Shown in pieces: positions 27,756-36,905 of a stretch of 64,000 nucleotides of DNA (positions within the stretch are counted from its first letter, which is position 1; the number at the start of each line of letters is the position of its first letter). Location of the stretch: NCBI RefSeq assembly GCF_020966775.1, contig NZ_JAJKFV010000014.1:1-64000 (forward strand), given 5' to 3'. The position numbers were made by a program, and so were the translations under genes. The notes beneath the pieces were generated by a model. The model made no database searches, was not told the origin of the DNA, and saw only the letters and a list, made by a program, of their open reading frames with translations. The stretch comes from Rhodopirellula halodulae (GTDB taxonomy: Bacteria > Planctomycetota > Planctomycetia > Pirellulales > Pirellulaceae).

Positions 27756-28832
27756 GTGTCCGTCAGATTGTTCATTGGCGTGTTCATGCTTTGCGTGGAC
27801 ACTGGAACTCCCGCATTCGCCCAAGAGGTGAAGCGGTTGAAGCTCAGTTCGTCCAAGATCACAAATAGCTACACGATCGATTGCGGCAGAGTCCCCGCGT
27901 CGGACACCACGCAGATCTCGGTTGATGTGGTGAATGACACAGACGAAGTCGATCACTTCGACGGGCTCATTCTCAACTCTGACTATGTCGACGCGAAGTT
28001 TAATGACGGCCCGTTGTTACCTGGTCAAACCAGGCGTCTGACCATTGCGTTGAAGCCTCAAAAGCAACTCAGGCGGGGAAAGGGAGCGGCCCACGTGTCC
28101 TTCAAACGGCCTGGTGCAGGCAAAAGCAACCTCAGGCTCACCCTGACTTACGCAGTCGCTGACCACTTCTCGTTCGACAGTCCGTTTGCTTCCTTGCAAT
28201 ACGATCGCAAGACAGGACCCACCAAATTCACGCTCCCCGTATTTGTTGACCCGGCTTTCGACCATGACTTGCTGGAAGTTGGCTGTAACAACAAACGTGT
28301 AAAAGCCGCGTTTGGGGATTTCGATGGCTCTGGTTTTGGCCAAATTCAATTGGACGTCCCGCCCAATTTCAGTGAGTGCTTCGCGGTAATATCCATGCGG
28401 CATCCATCAACCGGCATTCAAGCAGAATGCAAGGTGCTCATCCGGCCCACGCAACACCTAAAACTTGCACCGGCAAGGTTGCTATTCAAGACCAGCGAGG
28501 ATGGATCGCTCGCAGCCTCATTGACTGTCATTCGGATTGTCGGTGACGAAAACGCGACTGCCCCGCTTGAAACAGGCAGTTCCCAGAGCAAGCCGATCGT
28601 GGAATGGACCTTGGAAGGGCGAACCAGGTTCGGCGAGGTGCTTGATGTTTCCAAATCACTGTGCCGTGTCTCTATCAAGATCCCTGTAGCAACCCGGGAA
28701 AAACTAAAACTTCTTTCGACTAGAGAAAGCAACCCAGAAGCAAAGACACGGAAAATTCACGTGTCGGTTCGGTGGGGTGAATACTCGGTAAAGGAGGATT
28801 TGCCGTTTAAGATCTTCGAAGAATCAATCTGA
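27756..28832 (+). CDS. Secreted hypothetical protein, DUF1573-like beta-sandwich
   Basis: A 358-residue protein starting at GTG 27756, with GAGGGGGG six to thirteen bases upstream. The N terminus is a Sec signal (V-R-L-F-I-G-V-F-M-L-C, cleavage near A-F-A-Q-E). The body is made of beta-rich repeats. The first (residues 45-110) has I-D-C-G-R-V, V-V-N-D-T-D and L-P-G-Q-T-R-R-L, like the DUF1573/ASPM-type immunoglobulin folds common in planctomycetes. No catalytic motif is visible. Probably periplasmic. Function not recognised. Confidence 0.7.
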   Translation: MSVRLFIGVFMLCVDTGTPAFAQEVKRLKLSSSKITNSYTIDCGRVPASDTTQISVDVVNDTDEVDHFDGLILNSDYVDAKFNDGPLLPGQTRRLTIALKPQKQLRRGKGAAHVSFKRPGAGKSNLRLTLTYAVADHFSFDSPFASLQYDRKTGPTKFTLPVFVDPAFDHDLLEVGCNNKRVKAAFGDFDGSGFGQIQLDVPPNFSECFAVISMRHPSTGIQAECKVLIRPTQHLKLAPARLLFKTSEDGSLAASLTVIRIVGDENATAPLETGSSQSKPIVEWTLEGRTRFGEVLDVSKSLCRVSIKIPVATREKLKLLSTRESNPEAKTRKIHVSVRWGEYSVKEDLPFKIFEESI

Positions 28833-29052
28833 AACTTGGAAGGCAGCAACGCGAACACGGAGTTTTTGAGTCTTCACGTTGAATGTCTACGCATGCTCTC
28901 CCGTCACCAACACGGGGCGATCGAGTCGCACTTAGCGATGGCCCCCAAGGGCTTGCCCGAGCATCCTTCAGTTGATCACCGGACAATCTCTCAAGGCTCT
29001 TGATACGAGAACCGTCCTGCAAACTTTTGTTGTCACGAATACGCAAACAAAA

Positions 29053-30078
29053 ATGTCTAAAAGCCTCCGCGACCATCAGCGTCCCTCGATCCCTTTCCTA
29101 CGGTGGATGCAATGCTTGGTGCCTGGCACTTTGCTAATAGTCGGGACGACTATCGGGACCGCACAAGAAACGTCGCTGGGATCCGGCGAGCACTATTTCC
29201 AGGCGCATTATGCTGCCATGGCGGAGATTCGTGACTACGACGTCTTGTACAGCGGATTCACTGATAGGTCGCCGGAGACTGGTGACTCCTACTTTCTGGA
29301 GATGCAAGGGCGGAGTGTGGCGAGCGAAGACGACAACATGGTGGTTGGGCTGAAGAAGTACGAGCGCACAAGTGGTCCGCGCACTTCGGAGGCACTTGCC
29401 AAAGATTCGCCGCAGAGTGTCAACAGTATGGAAGTCTATTCAGGACGCCTGATTGGCAGTGACCTTGTCACTCGGAAGTTCCCGGGAGGGATGCGTCGAG
29501 CCAAGTTTCCAAAAGAAATTTCACCCTACTACTTCCATAGGATGGAAGGACTCCCAGCGTTTCCCCTGTTCGGCACGGTCACCTTTCCACTTTTCATGGA
29601 CCCCGCAGGAAAAGTCTTTGAAAGAATTAAAGCGGAGCGAACCAGTCCAACAGCAAACCAACAACTGGTTCGCGAGACTGCCGATGAAGCGGTTGTTCGC
29701 ATTGAGGTGGAAAAGCCAGTTGGAAAAAAACGCAGGATCTTTTTCTACTTCGATCCGGCGACTCTTCTGGTCGTTGGCGAGAGGGTGTCTCTACTGGAAG
29801 GAACGTCTTGGAACCCGATTTTCAAAGCCGAGTACACCTACACGAAATACGATGGATTGTATGTCCCTGAATCGATGAGAGCGGTGACGTTTCGGACTCG
29901 TGGTGGCCAAGAGATTATTGAGCGACATACCGAGGTCACGTATGTGTGGAAGGAGCTTGGACGCGAGCGTGCGAAGCAATGGCGAATGGCAGATCTTTGG
30001 CGAATCGATCATCTGAATAAGTTAATCGAAGGCGAGGATGTCTCCTCGATCGTCGCCGAAGGGGCAGGAGACAACTAA
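29053..30078 (+). CDS. Secreted hypothetical protein, planctomycete type
   Basis: A 341-residue protein from ATG 29053 (M-S-K-S-L-R-D), chosen because a signal sequence follows at once (hydrophobic stretch near residues 18-37, cleavage near T-A-Q-E). The mature part is beta-rich, with F-Y-F-D-P-A-T-L-L-V-V-G and Y-T-K-Y-D-G-L-Y-V-P-E, reminiscent of outer-membrane lipoprotein-sorting (LolA/LolB-like) sheets; this is only a fold-level impression. No catalytic residues stand out. It is followed by a convergent thioredoxin-like gene. The function is unknown. Confidence 0.65.
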   Translation: MSKSLRDHQRPSIPFLRWMQCLVPGTLLIVGTTIGTAQETSLGSGEHYFQAHYAAMAEIRDYDVLYSGFTDRSPETGDSYFLEMQGRSVASEDDNMVVGLKKYERTSGPRTSEALAKDSPQSVNSMEVYSGRLIGSDLVTRKFPGGMRRAKFPKEISPYYFHRMEGLPAFPLFGTVTFPLFMDPAGKVFERIKAERTSPTANQQLVRETADEAVVRIEVEKPVGKKRRIFFYFDPATLLVVGERVSLLEGTSWNPIFKAEYTYTKYDGLYVPESMRAVTFRTRGGQEIIERHTEVTYVWKELGRERAKQWRMADLWRIDHLNKLIEGEDVSSIVAEGAGDN

Positions 30079-30156
30079 CTCGGGGCTTGATGATGCGATC
30101 TATGGTCGAGCCGTCCGTTCGTTGCCAAGAACCAAACTCGAATCGTCAAAATTGGG

Positions 30157-31611
30157 TCATTTGTCGATCGGGTTGCCGAGCTCCATGGTCAACTCCTTGA
30201 TTCTTTCGGACACGATTGCGAAGTGGTTCTGATCCGACAGCCGTTCTGAATCTTTCAGCTTTGCGTTCTGCTCGGCCGCCTTTTCAATGTATTCGCGGCA
30301 CCTGCGGCGATTGCCCAACGCAAGATGACTTGCGGCGGCGTCCAACATCACCCAGCTCGACAAGTCAGCATTCAGGTGTTCTTCGAAGAGTGGAATTGCG
30401 TTCTCGTGCGAACCGTTACGCTGAAACTCACGAGCCAGGAGGACGGTGGCGGTCAACCACTTGTCTGATCCGTGCTCGACTTGATCGCGATATCTTCGCC
30501 AAGCCTCAATCGAGACGGATACCGGGTCACGTCCATGAAGCATCTGGGCTTTCCAGTAAAGCAGGCGGAGTCGCTTTTCTTGATCGTTTCCAGCATCCGC
30601 AATTCGCTTGTCATAGTGCTTGATCGCTTCGTCGACTCGATCTAGTCGAAAGAGGTTGTATGACTCCCGATCAAGGAATCTTTCGCGGTATTGTTCCGCG
30701 ATTCCGTCTTCCGACAAAAGGCGACGACTATTGCTCAGGGCTTCTTCGTACCGATCATCCCATTCGAGATAGGTTTGCTTTGCGGCTTCCAGTCTCCATC
30801 GAATTGAATCGCTCGATGTGGCGGGCAGGCAGCGGTCGATATAACTGATGGCACCCGACCAATCTTTTGTGGCATTGAATTCTTGCAGGCGTTCAAACAT
30901 GGCTTCGCCTTCCGCCCAGTTGTCCCGTCTGTCTTTGAGGGCAATGTACTTCTTCGCCGTTGGGTCTGTCTCGTCGATTGAAGAAAGTACCTCATCGATC
31001 GCCGGGGCATAGAACTTCAGGAGAGGGTCGTCACCTCGTTCGCTAATTTCTCCAAGCATCGGTGAGATAGCTTCGAGGGCTTCGTCGAGCAACCGTGCTC
31101 TTTCCGTCCCCGATGTACTATCTGCTGTCTTCAACAGTTCGCGAAATCGCGTTCTCACACGCTCAGCAGAGGTCAAAAGCTCGATGTAGGCATCTGGCCC
31201 CGATCCAACTTCGTATCCAGTGAGGTAACCGTATGGACGGCCGTCCGCGTCAGCCAGCACGACTGTCGGAACAGCGGAGGCAAGGTAGTGACTTCTCAGC
31301 TCCATCAGCTTCTTTTCGCGTCGTTCTTCGCCGGGGCCATCGCCAAAGTTGTAGTCGAGTTCAATGAGTTTGTACTTTCCCTCCGTGAACTCAATGAACT
31401 GCTCCGTCCGGAAGACTTCCCGTTCGAGGACATCGCACGCATGACACCACCCGTGCCCCGTGAACAAGACAAACATGGACTGCCCGCTTGCTGTTGCCTC
31501 CGCCTTCGCAGCATCGAAATCACGACTCCAGTTCGGTCCTTCTGCAGATCCTCGACCGCACATCAGGAGTGAAACACAAGCCAGTGTCAGTACTTGCCCC
31601 AGTCTCATCAT
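30157..31611 (-). CDS. Secreted thioredoxin-fold protein with helical-repeat C terminus
   Basis: A 484-residue protein with a Sec signal (cleavage near G-S-A-E-G). A thioredoxin-like domain covers residues 27-160, with active site W-C56-H-A-C59 in the context F-T-G-H-G-W-C-H-A-C-D and the cis-Pro segment A-V-P-T-V-V. The second half (about 180-484) is helical with TPR-like helices (W-R-R-Y-R-D-Q, E-F-Q-R-N-G-S-H-E-N-A). It probably acts on disulfides in the periplasm. The start A-T-G-A-T-G follows GAGGATGA. Similar C-x-x-C/TPR architectures recur in planctomycetes. Convergent with the previous gene. Confidence 0.82.
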   Translation of the reverse strand: MMRLGQVLTLACVSLLMCGRGSAEGPNWSRDFDAAKAEATASGQSMFVLFTGHGWCHACDVLEREVFRTEQFIEFTEGKYKLIELDYNFGDGPGEERREKKLMELRSHYLASAVPTVVLADADGRPYGYLTGYEVGSGPDAYIELLTSAERVRTRFRELLKTADSTSGTERARLLDEALEAISPMLGEISERGDDPLLKFYAPAIDEVLSSIDETDPTAKKYIALKDRRDNWAEGEAMFERLQEFNATKDWSGAISYIDRCLPATSSDSIRWRLEAAKQTYLEWDDRYEEALSNSRRLLSEDGIAEQYRERFLDRESYNLFRLDRVDEAIKHYDKRIADAGNDQEKRLRLLYWKAQMLHGRDPVSVSIEAWRRYRDQVEHGSDKWLTATVLLAREFQRNGSHENAIPLFEEHLNADLSSWVMLDAAASHLALGNRRRCREYIEKAAEQNAKLKDSERLSDQNHFAIVSERIKELTMELGNPIDK

Positions 31612-32077
31612 TCATCCTCAACAGCAACGGAACGGAAGTTTCAGAATAGCACAGTTGGTGCTTCACCGAATGAAAGACGAGTATGGCCACTCAAAGTGGT
31701 GTTTGCAGACAGGCGGTCTGTGCAGACAGTGCCTACACCAAATGTGGATTGTCAGTTTGGGTTGGCGAAAGATGAGAACCAGAGATGCGAGACCAGTAAA
31801 TTTCACAAAAACGCTGGCATATAACGCATGCCAATCGCGGCTGAGAAAGCAGCAAATCCACTGGCCGAGTGGCGGCCGTCGCCAAACAGCTCCTCAACTG
31901 CGGTCGATTGCGATGCTGAAAATTTTGGCGAATTTTTATCGAGCTCGTTAACGAGGGTGGATCGCAGCAATTGATACAAAGACGAAGTTGTCTGTGGTCA
32001 ACAATGAAGCGTGCATCGAATCCCTCACTACGGGAGGCTTCTCTATCTCTCTCTGTCCATCACCCAACCGTCGCTTC
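31612..32077. other. Divergent intergenic region with one GTAG-headed repeat
   Basis: About 465 bases between divergent genes. At 31705-31736 the minus strand reads GTAG, then nested inverted repeats of GTCTG and CAGAC, resembling the REP-like elements elsewhere. The rest shows no gene. The frame of the downstream gene is open from 31988, but the signal sequence supports a start at 32078. Confidence 0.5.
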
Positions 32078-34738
32078 ATGGTTTTACCCCGAACGATTGC
32101 CGTCCAGATCACCGTTGTCTTGCTTTCGCTTGGCTCAGCTCATGCTCAATCCGGATCAGCAGTTGGCTCCGGTGGGTCGGAGTCCCAAACCCCGAAACAA
32201 ACCTCGCAAAGCTTTCGCTTCACTTTTCAAGACGCACCCTGGCCGGATGTGCTGGCTCAATTTGCGGAGTGGTCGGGGCTGACGTTGGATCTGACCGACA
32301 CACCACCGGGCGACTTCAGCTACTACGACAATCGATCGCACTCCACGAAGGAAGCGATCGACATCCTCAACGGGTATTTGCTGCCGCGGGGCCATGTGCT
32401 GTTACAACGAGACCAATTTCTGGTTTGTCTGAAAACGGACAATCCGATGCTCGCCAATCTGATTCCAACGATATCGGTCGAACAGCTCGATCAATACGGC
32501 GAGAACAACTTGCTAAGGGTGATTGTTCCACTGGAGAAAATCGATGCAGAAACCGCCGCCGAAGAAGTTCGCGGTGTTTTGGGGCCATTCGGTGAAGCGA
32601 CCGCATTGGAATCTTCTCGTTCGGTTGTGCTGCAAGGTTTCGGCAGCGGGCTTCGGCAATCTCTCGATATCCTTCGCATCAGTCGCCCTCCGGTAACCGA
32701 CGACAAATTGGAATTTCGCTCCTACGAGATCGTCCATTTGCCTGTCGCTGATGCCGAAAAGCAGGTCCGTAATCTTTTCGGCGTGAAAGGTCCAGCCATG
32801 GCTCGCAACGTGAGCGGTGCACGATCGGAAATTGAACGCTCCCGTTACTACCGAGAACGCGGCGGACGAGGAGGTCGCGACGACGAAAACCAGTCGGCAC
32901 CTCCAATTCCGTTGTTAGAAAAGGTGGCGATGAACATGCAAATTTCTTCGTTGGATCGCACCAACACACTTTTGGTCACCGCGACCCCAGAAGGCTTGGC
33001 TCTGGTCGAAGAAGTCTTGCAGTCCATCGACGTGCCAAACGGCCAAACGGGACGAGATTGGGCAGCTAGCTCCGAGCCGGACCTGCGAGTCTACGGGATG
33101 ATCTCCGCAAACGAGGGCGAGGTTGCCAAAACCATTGACGTGTTGATGCCTGGAGTGATCGTCAATGAGGACAGCCGTCAAGACACCATCCATGTGTATG
33201 GAACCGACGAACAGCACCAGGAAGTCGAACGTTTGATTCGCATATTGGATATTAACGAAGGCGGAAGCCGAACCGTCGAAGTGATACCACTGCGTCGTTC
33301 TAATCCATCCGCTGCGGCGAACTTTTTGAATGAGCTTTTTGCAAATGCAGATCGTGACGAGCGACCATCCATTCAAGCCGAATTAGCCAGCCGAAGCATC
33401 ATCGTGCGAGGCACGGAGAATCAAGTGGAAGAGGTGCGGGCTGCACTGATGAAGCTCGGTGAGTCGGGCCGCGCCGGATCAATTGCAGGTCGAGGCCCCG
33501 GTATTCGACGCGTCCAGGTTGGCAGCAGCAACGCTCGAAGTATCGCAGAAGCCGCCCGCCAAGTCTTCTCCGATGGTCCAAGCAATCAGCCGCAAATTCG
33601 GATCGTGGTCCCTGGGCAACACTCCCCCGATCGCGATCCTGCAACATCGGATCCACCGGAGCAGAGCACCGATGAATGGTCCATGCCCAACCGAGATATG
33701 TTGCATCGCAGCATTCCAGCGGAAACTGCCCCGCAGACATCCGGTTCGCTCGGACACGAAACCGCGTACGAACAGTCCCGCGATGCAGACACTCTTATCG
33801 GAACCACTTCCGTTGCTCTGCCTTCGAGCAACGAAAAACGATCCAAGGTCCAGGTAATCGTCGATGGCGATGAACTGATCATCTCGTCAGGAGACCCCGG
33901 TGCTCTCCAGGCTGTCGAAGGCACCATTCGCGAACTCGCGCGACAAATGCCAGCTCGCAAAACCTGGACTGTTTTCTACCTGCGAGTGGCGGAGGCTTCC
34001 AAGGCAGCCACGCAACTGACCGACCTGATCTACGAACCGAATTCCGCTGGTTTGACATCGGGCGTTTTCTTAGCCGACACCAGTTCGGATTCGATTCGCA
34101 TCGTGCCCGACAAACGTACAAATTCGCTGTTAATCAACGGCACTGCCGAGCAATTGGTTTCAGTGGAACGATTTCTAGAGATCATTGACGCCACGGAGGT
34201 CCCCGGATCGTTCATTGATCGGAAACCACACGCCATCAAAGTCGAATATGCAAACGTCAATGAAATCGCAGAGCTGATCCGCACGCTCTACAAAGATTAC
34301 CTCGTCGACCCTGCCGCAGAACGGGCTCGTGCTGCACGATCATCTCGTCGTGGTCGAGACAACGATGACGATGATGATGACCGTCGCGAAAGAGACGAGC
34401 GTCCTGTCGTCTCGTCAGACCAAAATGACTCACCGGGCATTCGCCTCACACTCGCTGTGGACGAACAAACCCAAGAGATTCTGGTGGCATGCAATGACCA
34501 GCTTTTTGAAGAGATTCAATCGGTTGTGAAAGAACGTGATTTGGCCGCGAGCCAGAATCAGCCGGTCGTGCAAACGATCGATCTTCCGCCAGGCACCGAA
34601 GCGGAGGTCCTTCGTGCGTTGCAAATTATTGGCGCAGATGTGACCACCACCGATGCCTCCTCAACGGACCTGTTCTCCAGACGAACTACCAACGACCGCT
34701 CTGGGCGACGAGATGATGAACGACGTCGCGAACGATGA
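32078..34738 (+). CDS. Secretin-like protein of N-domains only, without the barrel
   Basis: An 886-residue exported protein (signal ending near A-H-A-Q-S). It starts with a short secretin/TonB N-terminal-like module (F-T-F-Q-D-A-P-W-P-D-V-L) and then carries several NolW-like secretin N domains: segments such as V-I-V-P-L-E-K-I-D-A, V-E-V-I-P-L-R-R-S-N-P, W-T-V-F-Y-L-R-V-A-E-A and I-K-V-E-Y-A-N-V-N-E-I, each with a D-x-R-T-N-x-L-L-I or equivalent strand. The C-terminal secretin barrel motif (V-P-D-G-G-T-I-L-L-G-G) is absent, and the protein ends in a charged Arg/Asp tail after a D-D-D-D-D-D stretch near residue 770. It may be a periplasmic ring or adaptor. Start chosen at ATG 32078 before the signal. 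Confidence 0.75.
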   Translation: MVLPRTIAVQITVVLLSLGSAHAQSGSAVGSGGSESQTPKQTSQSFRFTFQDAPWPDVLAQFAEWSGLTLDLTDTPPGDFSYYDNRSHSTKEAIDILNGYLLPRGHVLLQRDQFLVCLKTDNPMLANLIPTISVEQLDQYGENNLLRVIVPLEKIDAETAAEEVRGVLGPFGEATALESSRSVVLQGFGSGLRQSLDILRISRPPVTDDKLEFRSYEIVHLPVADAEKQVRNLFGVKGPAMARNVSGARSEIERSRYYRERGGRGGRDDENQSAPPIPLLEKVAMNMQISSLDRTNTLLVTATPEGLALVEEVLQSIDVPNGQTGRDWAASSEPDLRVYGMISANEGEVAKTIDVLMPGVIVNEDSRQDTIHVYGTDEQHQEVERLIRILDINEGGSRTVEVIPLRRSNPSAAANFLNELFANADRDERPSIQAELASRSIIVRGTENQVEEVRAALMKLGESGRAGSIAGRGPGIRRVQVGSSNARSIAEAARQVFSDGPSNQPQIRIVVPGQHSPDRDPATSDPPEQSTDEWSMPNRDMLHRSIPAETAPQTSGSLGHETAYEQSRDADTLIGTTSVALPSSNEKRSKVQVIVDGDELIISSGDPGALQAVEGTIRELARQMPARKTWTVFYLRVAEASKAATQLTDLIYEPNSAGLTSGVFLADTSSDSIRIVPDKRTNSLLINGTAEQLVSVERFLEIIDATEVPGSFIDRKPHAIKVEYANVNEIAELIRTLYKDYLVDPAAERARAARSSRRGRDNDDDDDDRRERDERPVVSSDQNDSPGIRLTLAVDEQTQEILVACNDQLFEEIQSVVKERDLAASQNQPVVQTIDLPPGTEAEVLRALQIIGADVTTTDASSTDLFSRRTTNDRSGRRDDERRRER

Positions 34739-34819
34739 AGCCGCCCGGCAATTTGAAACAGGCTCGGTCGCAAAATCACAATCATGTCGCATGACATTGC
34801 AGTTTTGAATACAACAAAG

Positions 34820-34842
34820 TTCGACCCGTTCGAACGGGCGAA
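34820..34842. terminator. Palindrome between convergent genes, possible bidirectional terminator
   Basis: A perfect 14-base palindrome CCCGTTCGAACGGG sits inside a longer inverted repeat (TTCG before, CGAA after). It lies about 80 bases after the secretin-like stop and a few bases beyond the stop of the opposing cytochrome gene. There is no T-run, so termination is a guess. Confidence 0.45.
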
Positions 34843-34847
34843 ATACT

Positions 34848-36854
34848 TCACTCAGCCAACTTCATGGGCGTGTTGTCTCGTTGCCGGACGATCGCATCGA
34901 TCGCTTCTTGGTCCACTTGATTGTCGGAACCGATCATCAACGCTGGTCTGGCAGGATGCGCCCGTTCTTTCCAGAGCTGAAGGATGGATTGAATCGATTT
35001 CTGACGCTCCGTGTCGCTTCCCAGCGGATCCAACTCTTGGCTTACATCATGCGGAAACGATTGCAGCGAACGTCGGGCGATCATTCGAACGGCGAGGTAA
35101 GGATCATCCATTGCACGGGCGAGGTAAAGCGTTTGCCAGTCATCACCAGACACCATCTGCGCGTCGGACCAACCCATCGCCCAAGCCGCCATTGCACGAT
35201 TGGCCGCATTGCCTTTCAGCAACCATAGAACCGATGCGGCAGTTTCCGACTGTTGGGCATCCAGCTTTGGCGGCTCGATCAAATACCACTCGTCGAGATG
35301 CTTCGCAGTCCACTGCAACGTCTTGTCCAAATGGCACTGATTGCACGCATTGGGGCGGTCCGCCGCCAGTTCCAATTTCAGATTGGGACTGGTGATGCTG
35401 TGATTGCGAATGGACTTCAGCAACCCATACGCGGTGTGGGGCATGTGACAGTTGTAACAACTGGAACCCGCCGAGTCCGCCGCGTGGTGAGTGTGCGACG
35501 AGGCATATTGCTGCGCGTCGTGGCACTGCGTGCAAGCATCGTTGCCAAGGGCCATCGGCTTTAACTGGTCATTTGCCCATTCTTCGGAGGGACGATCATC
35601 ATCCGAAGATTGATGCAGTTGATGGCACGACATACATCCCATCTCGCCATTCAGGAAACACTCGGACTGTTCCATCGACGTGTACTCTCGTCCAGCCACC
35701 CGCAGGACACCGTCGGCGTAGAAAGTTCCTCGGTTGGTTTTTATGACTCGATCACGAAGCTCTTCGTTTTGGAGCAACTCTTGCATTTCAGGACTGTGCA
35801 GCTGCCAGATGTCATGCGACTCTCGCAGGTCTTCTCCAGGCAGAAAGCCATGCCCTTCCACATTGATCTGATCTGGATCGCCTTTGAGCGTTAGCACCGA
35901 ATGACATTGGCCACAAACTTGAGAGGAACGGACGTGCGAAAGATTGTCGGGGTTCACGATCGGGTCGCGTGAATCGTCCGCAGCCACATTGGAACCACTA
36001 GTCGTCCCTCGATGAAACGCGATGTGCGGTTCGCCGGGGCCGTGACAGGCTTCGCAACTGATCCCAAATTCTGCGGTTCGCGTATCGAACTCGCCAAATG
36101 ACATTTCTCGAACTTGTGGATGGGTCGAGTGACATTTGCTGCATCCAGAATTCCACCGACCAATCTCGTGCGACGCTTCCTCTTCGGGAGGTTGCAGGAA
36201 CGCGGCCGAACGTGGGATCCATTCCTCCGTCTCCTTCAAAAACACAAACGGCAGAATCCCCAAGGTTCGTCGCAAACCGATTGGGAACCAATACGCCTGC
36301 ATGTGATGAGACCCCGTCGACATGACGATGGGACGATTGACCCACTGTGATGCCTCGGGTGTTCCCTCGATCGCCGTTGGTTCCAACATCCCGGCCCAGC
36401 AGACACCGTCGACTTCTCGCAGGTGGAACTCCTGTCCATTGTGCGAGAGCTTGACGTCGTTGAAGTCACCCAGCACGGTTTCGGGCTGAACGACTTGGGT
36501 CATCGTTCGGTGATAGGACGCAAACCAAGTCGCATGGTTATTCGGATGGCATTCCAAACACGCGTCAGATGCAACGTACCCTCGGTCAGCGACCTCAATT
36601 GGGCGAAATGCTGTCAATTGGGCCTTCGGCGTTGGTTCGGGTTTCGGAGACGCGTCGGGTTGCTGCCGCGGAGGCTCAACCGTTTGTTGCTGGCGTGTCA
36701 AAGGCTCCGCTGACGGTGGCAAAGCCATCGCCACCACACCAACAACAACGACGGGCACCAGCATCGCGATCGCAACCGACCGTTTGACCCACCAAACGAG
36801 GCCTCCGCCTACCAAACCGACGCATAGACTGAAAAGAATGACCGATGAGTTCAT
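34848..36854 (-). CDS. Octahaem c-type cytochrome, membrane-anchored
   Basis: A 668-residue protein with two N-terminal transmembrane helices (residues about 4-46), a Pro/Gln-rich linker, and eight C-x-x-C-H haem sites read as CLECH (99-103), CSKCH, CEACH, CGQCH, CMSCH, CTQCH, CYNCH and CNQCH. The spacing resembles cytochrome c554/NrfA-like multihaem modules. The last 130 residues carry no haem and look like HEAT-type helices. It should transfer electrons in the periplasm; whether it reduces a nitrogen or sulfur compound cannot be told. Haem attachment needs a cytochrome c maturation system, which is not in this window. No partner gene is adjacent; ATG 36854 has no strong ribosome site. Confidence 0.9.
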   Translation of the reverse strand: MNSSVILFSLCVGLVGGGLVWWVKRSVAIAMLVPVVVVGVVAMALPPSAEPLTRQQQTVEPPRQQPDASPKPEPTPKAQLTAFRPIEVADRGYVASDACLECHPNNHATWFASYHRTMTQVVQPETVLGDFNDVKLSHNGQEFHLREVDGVCWAGMLEPTAIEGTPEASQWVNRPIVMSTGSHHMQAYWFPIGLRRTLGILPFVFLKETEEWIPRSAAFLQPPEEEASHEIGRWNSGCSKCHSTHPQVREMSFGEFDTRTAEFGISCEACHGPGEPHIAFHRGTTSGSNVAADDSRDPIVNPDNLSHVRSSQVCGQCHSVLTLKGDPDQINVEGHGFLPGEDLRESHDIWQLHSPEMQELLQNEELRDRVIKTNRGTFYADGVLRVAGREYTSMEQSECFLNGEMGCMSCHQLHQSSDDDRPSEEWANDQLKPMALGNDACTQCHDAQQYASSHTHHAADSAGSSCYNCHMPHTAYGLLKSIRNHSITSPNLKLELAADRPNACNQCHLDKTLQWTAKHLDEWYLIEPPKLDAQQSETAASVLWLLKGNAANRAMAAWAMGWSDAQMVSGDDWQTLYLARAMDDPYLAVRMIARRSLQSFPHDVSQELDPLGSDTERQKSIQSILQLWKERAHPARPALMIGSDNQVDQEAIDAIVRQRDNTPMKLAE

Positions 36855-36905
36855 GCGGAAATTCTAACAAATCGAAACCTGCTTCCGCACGAGAAATTCA
36901 GCGTG

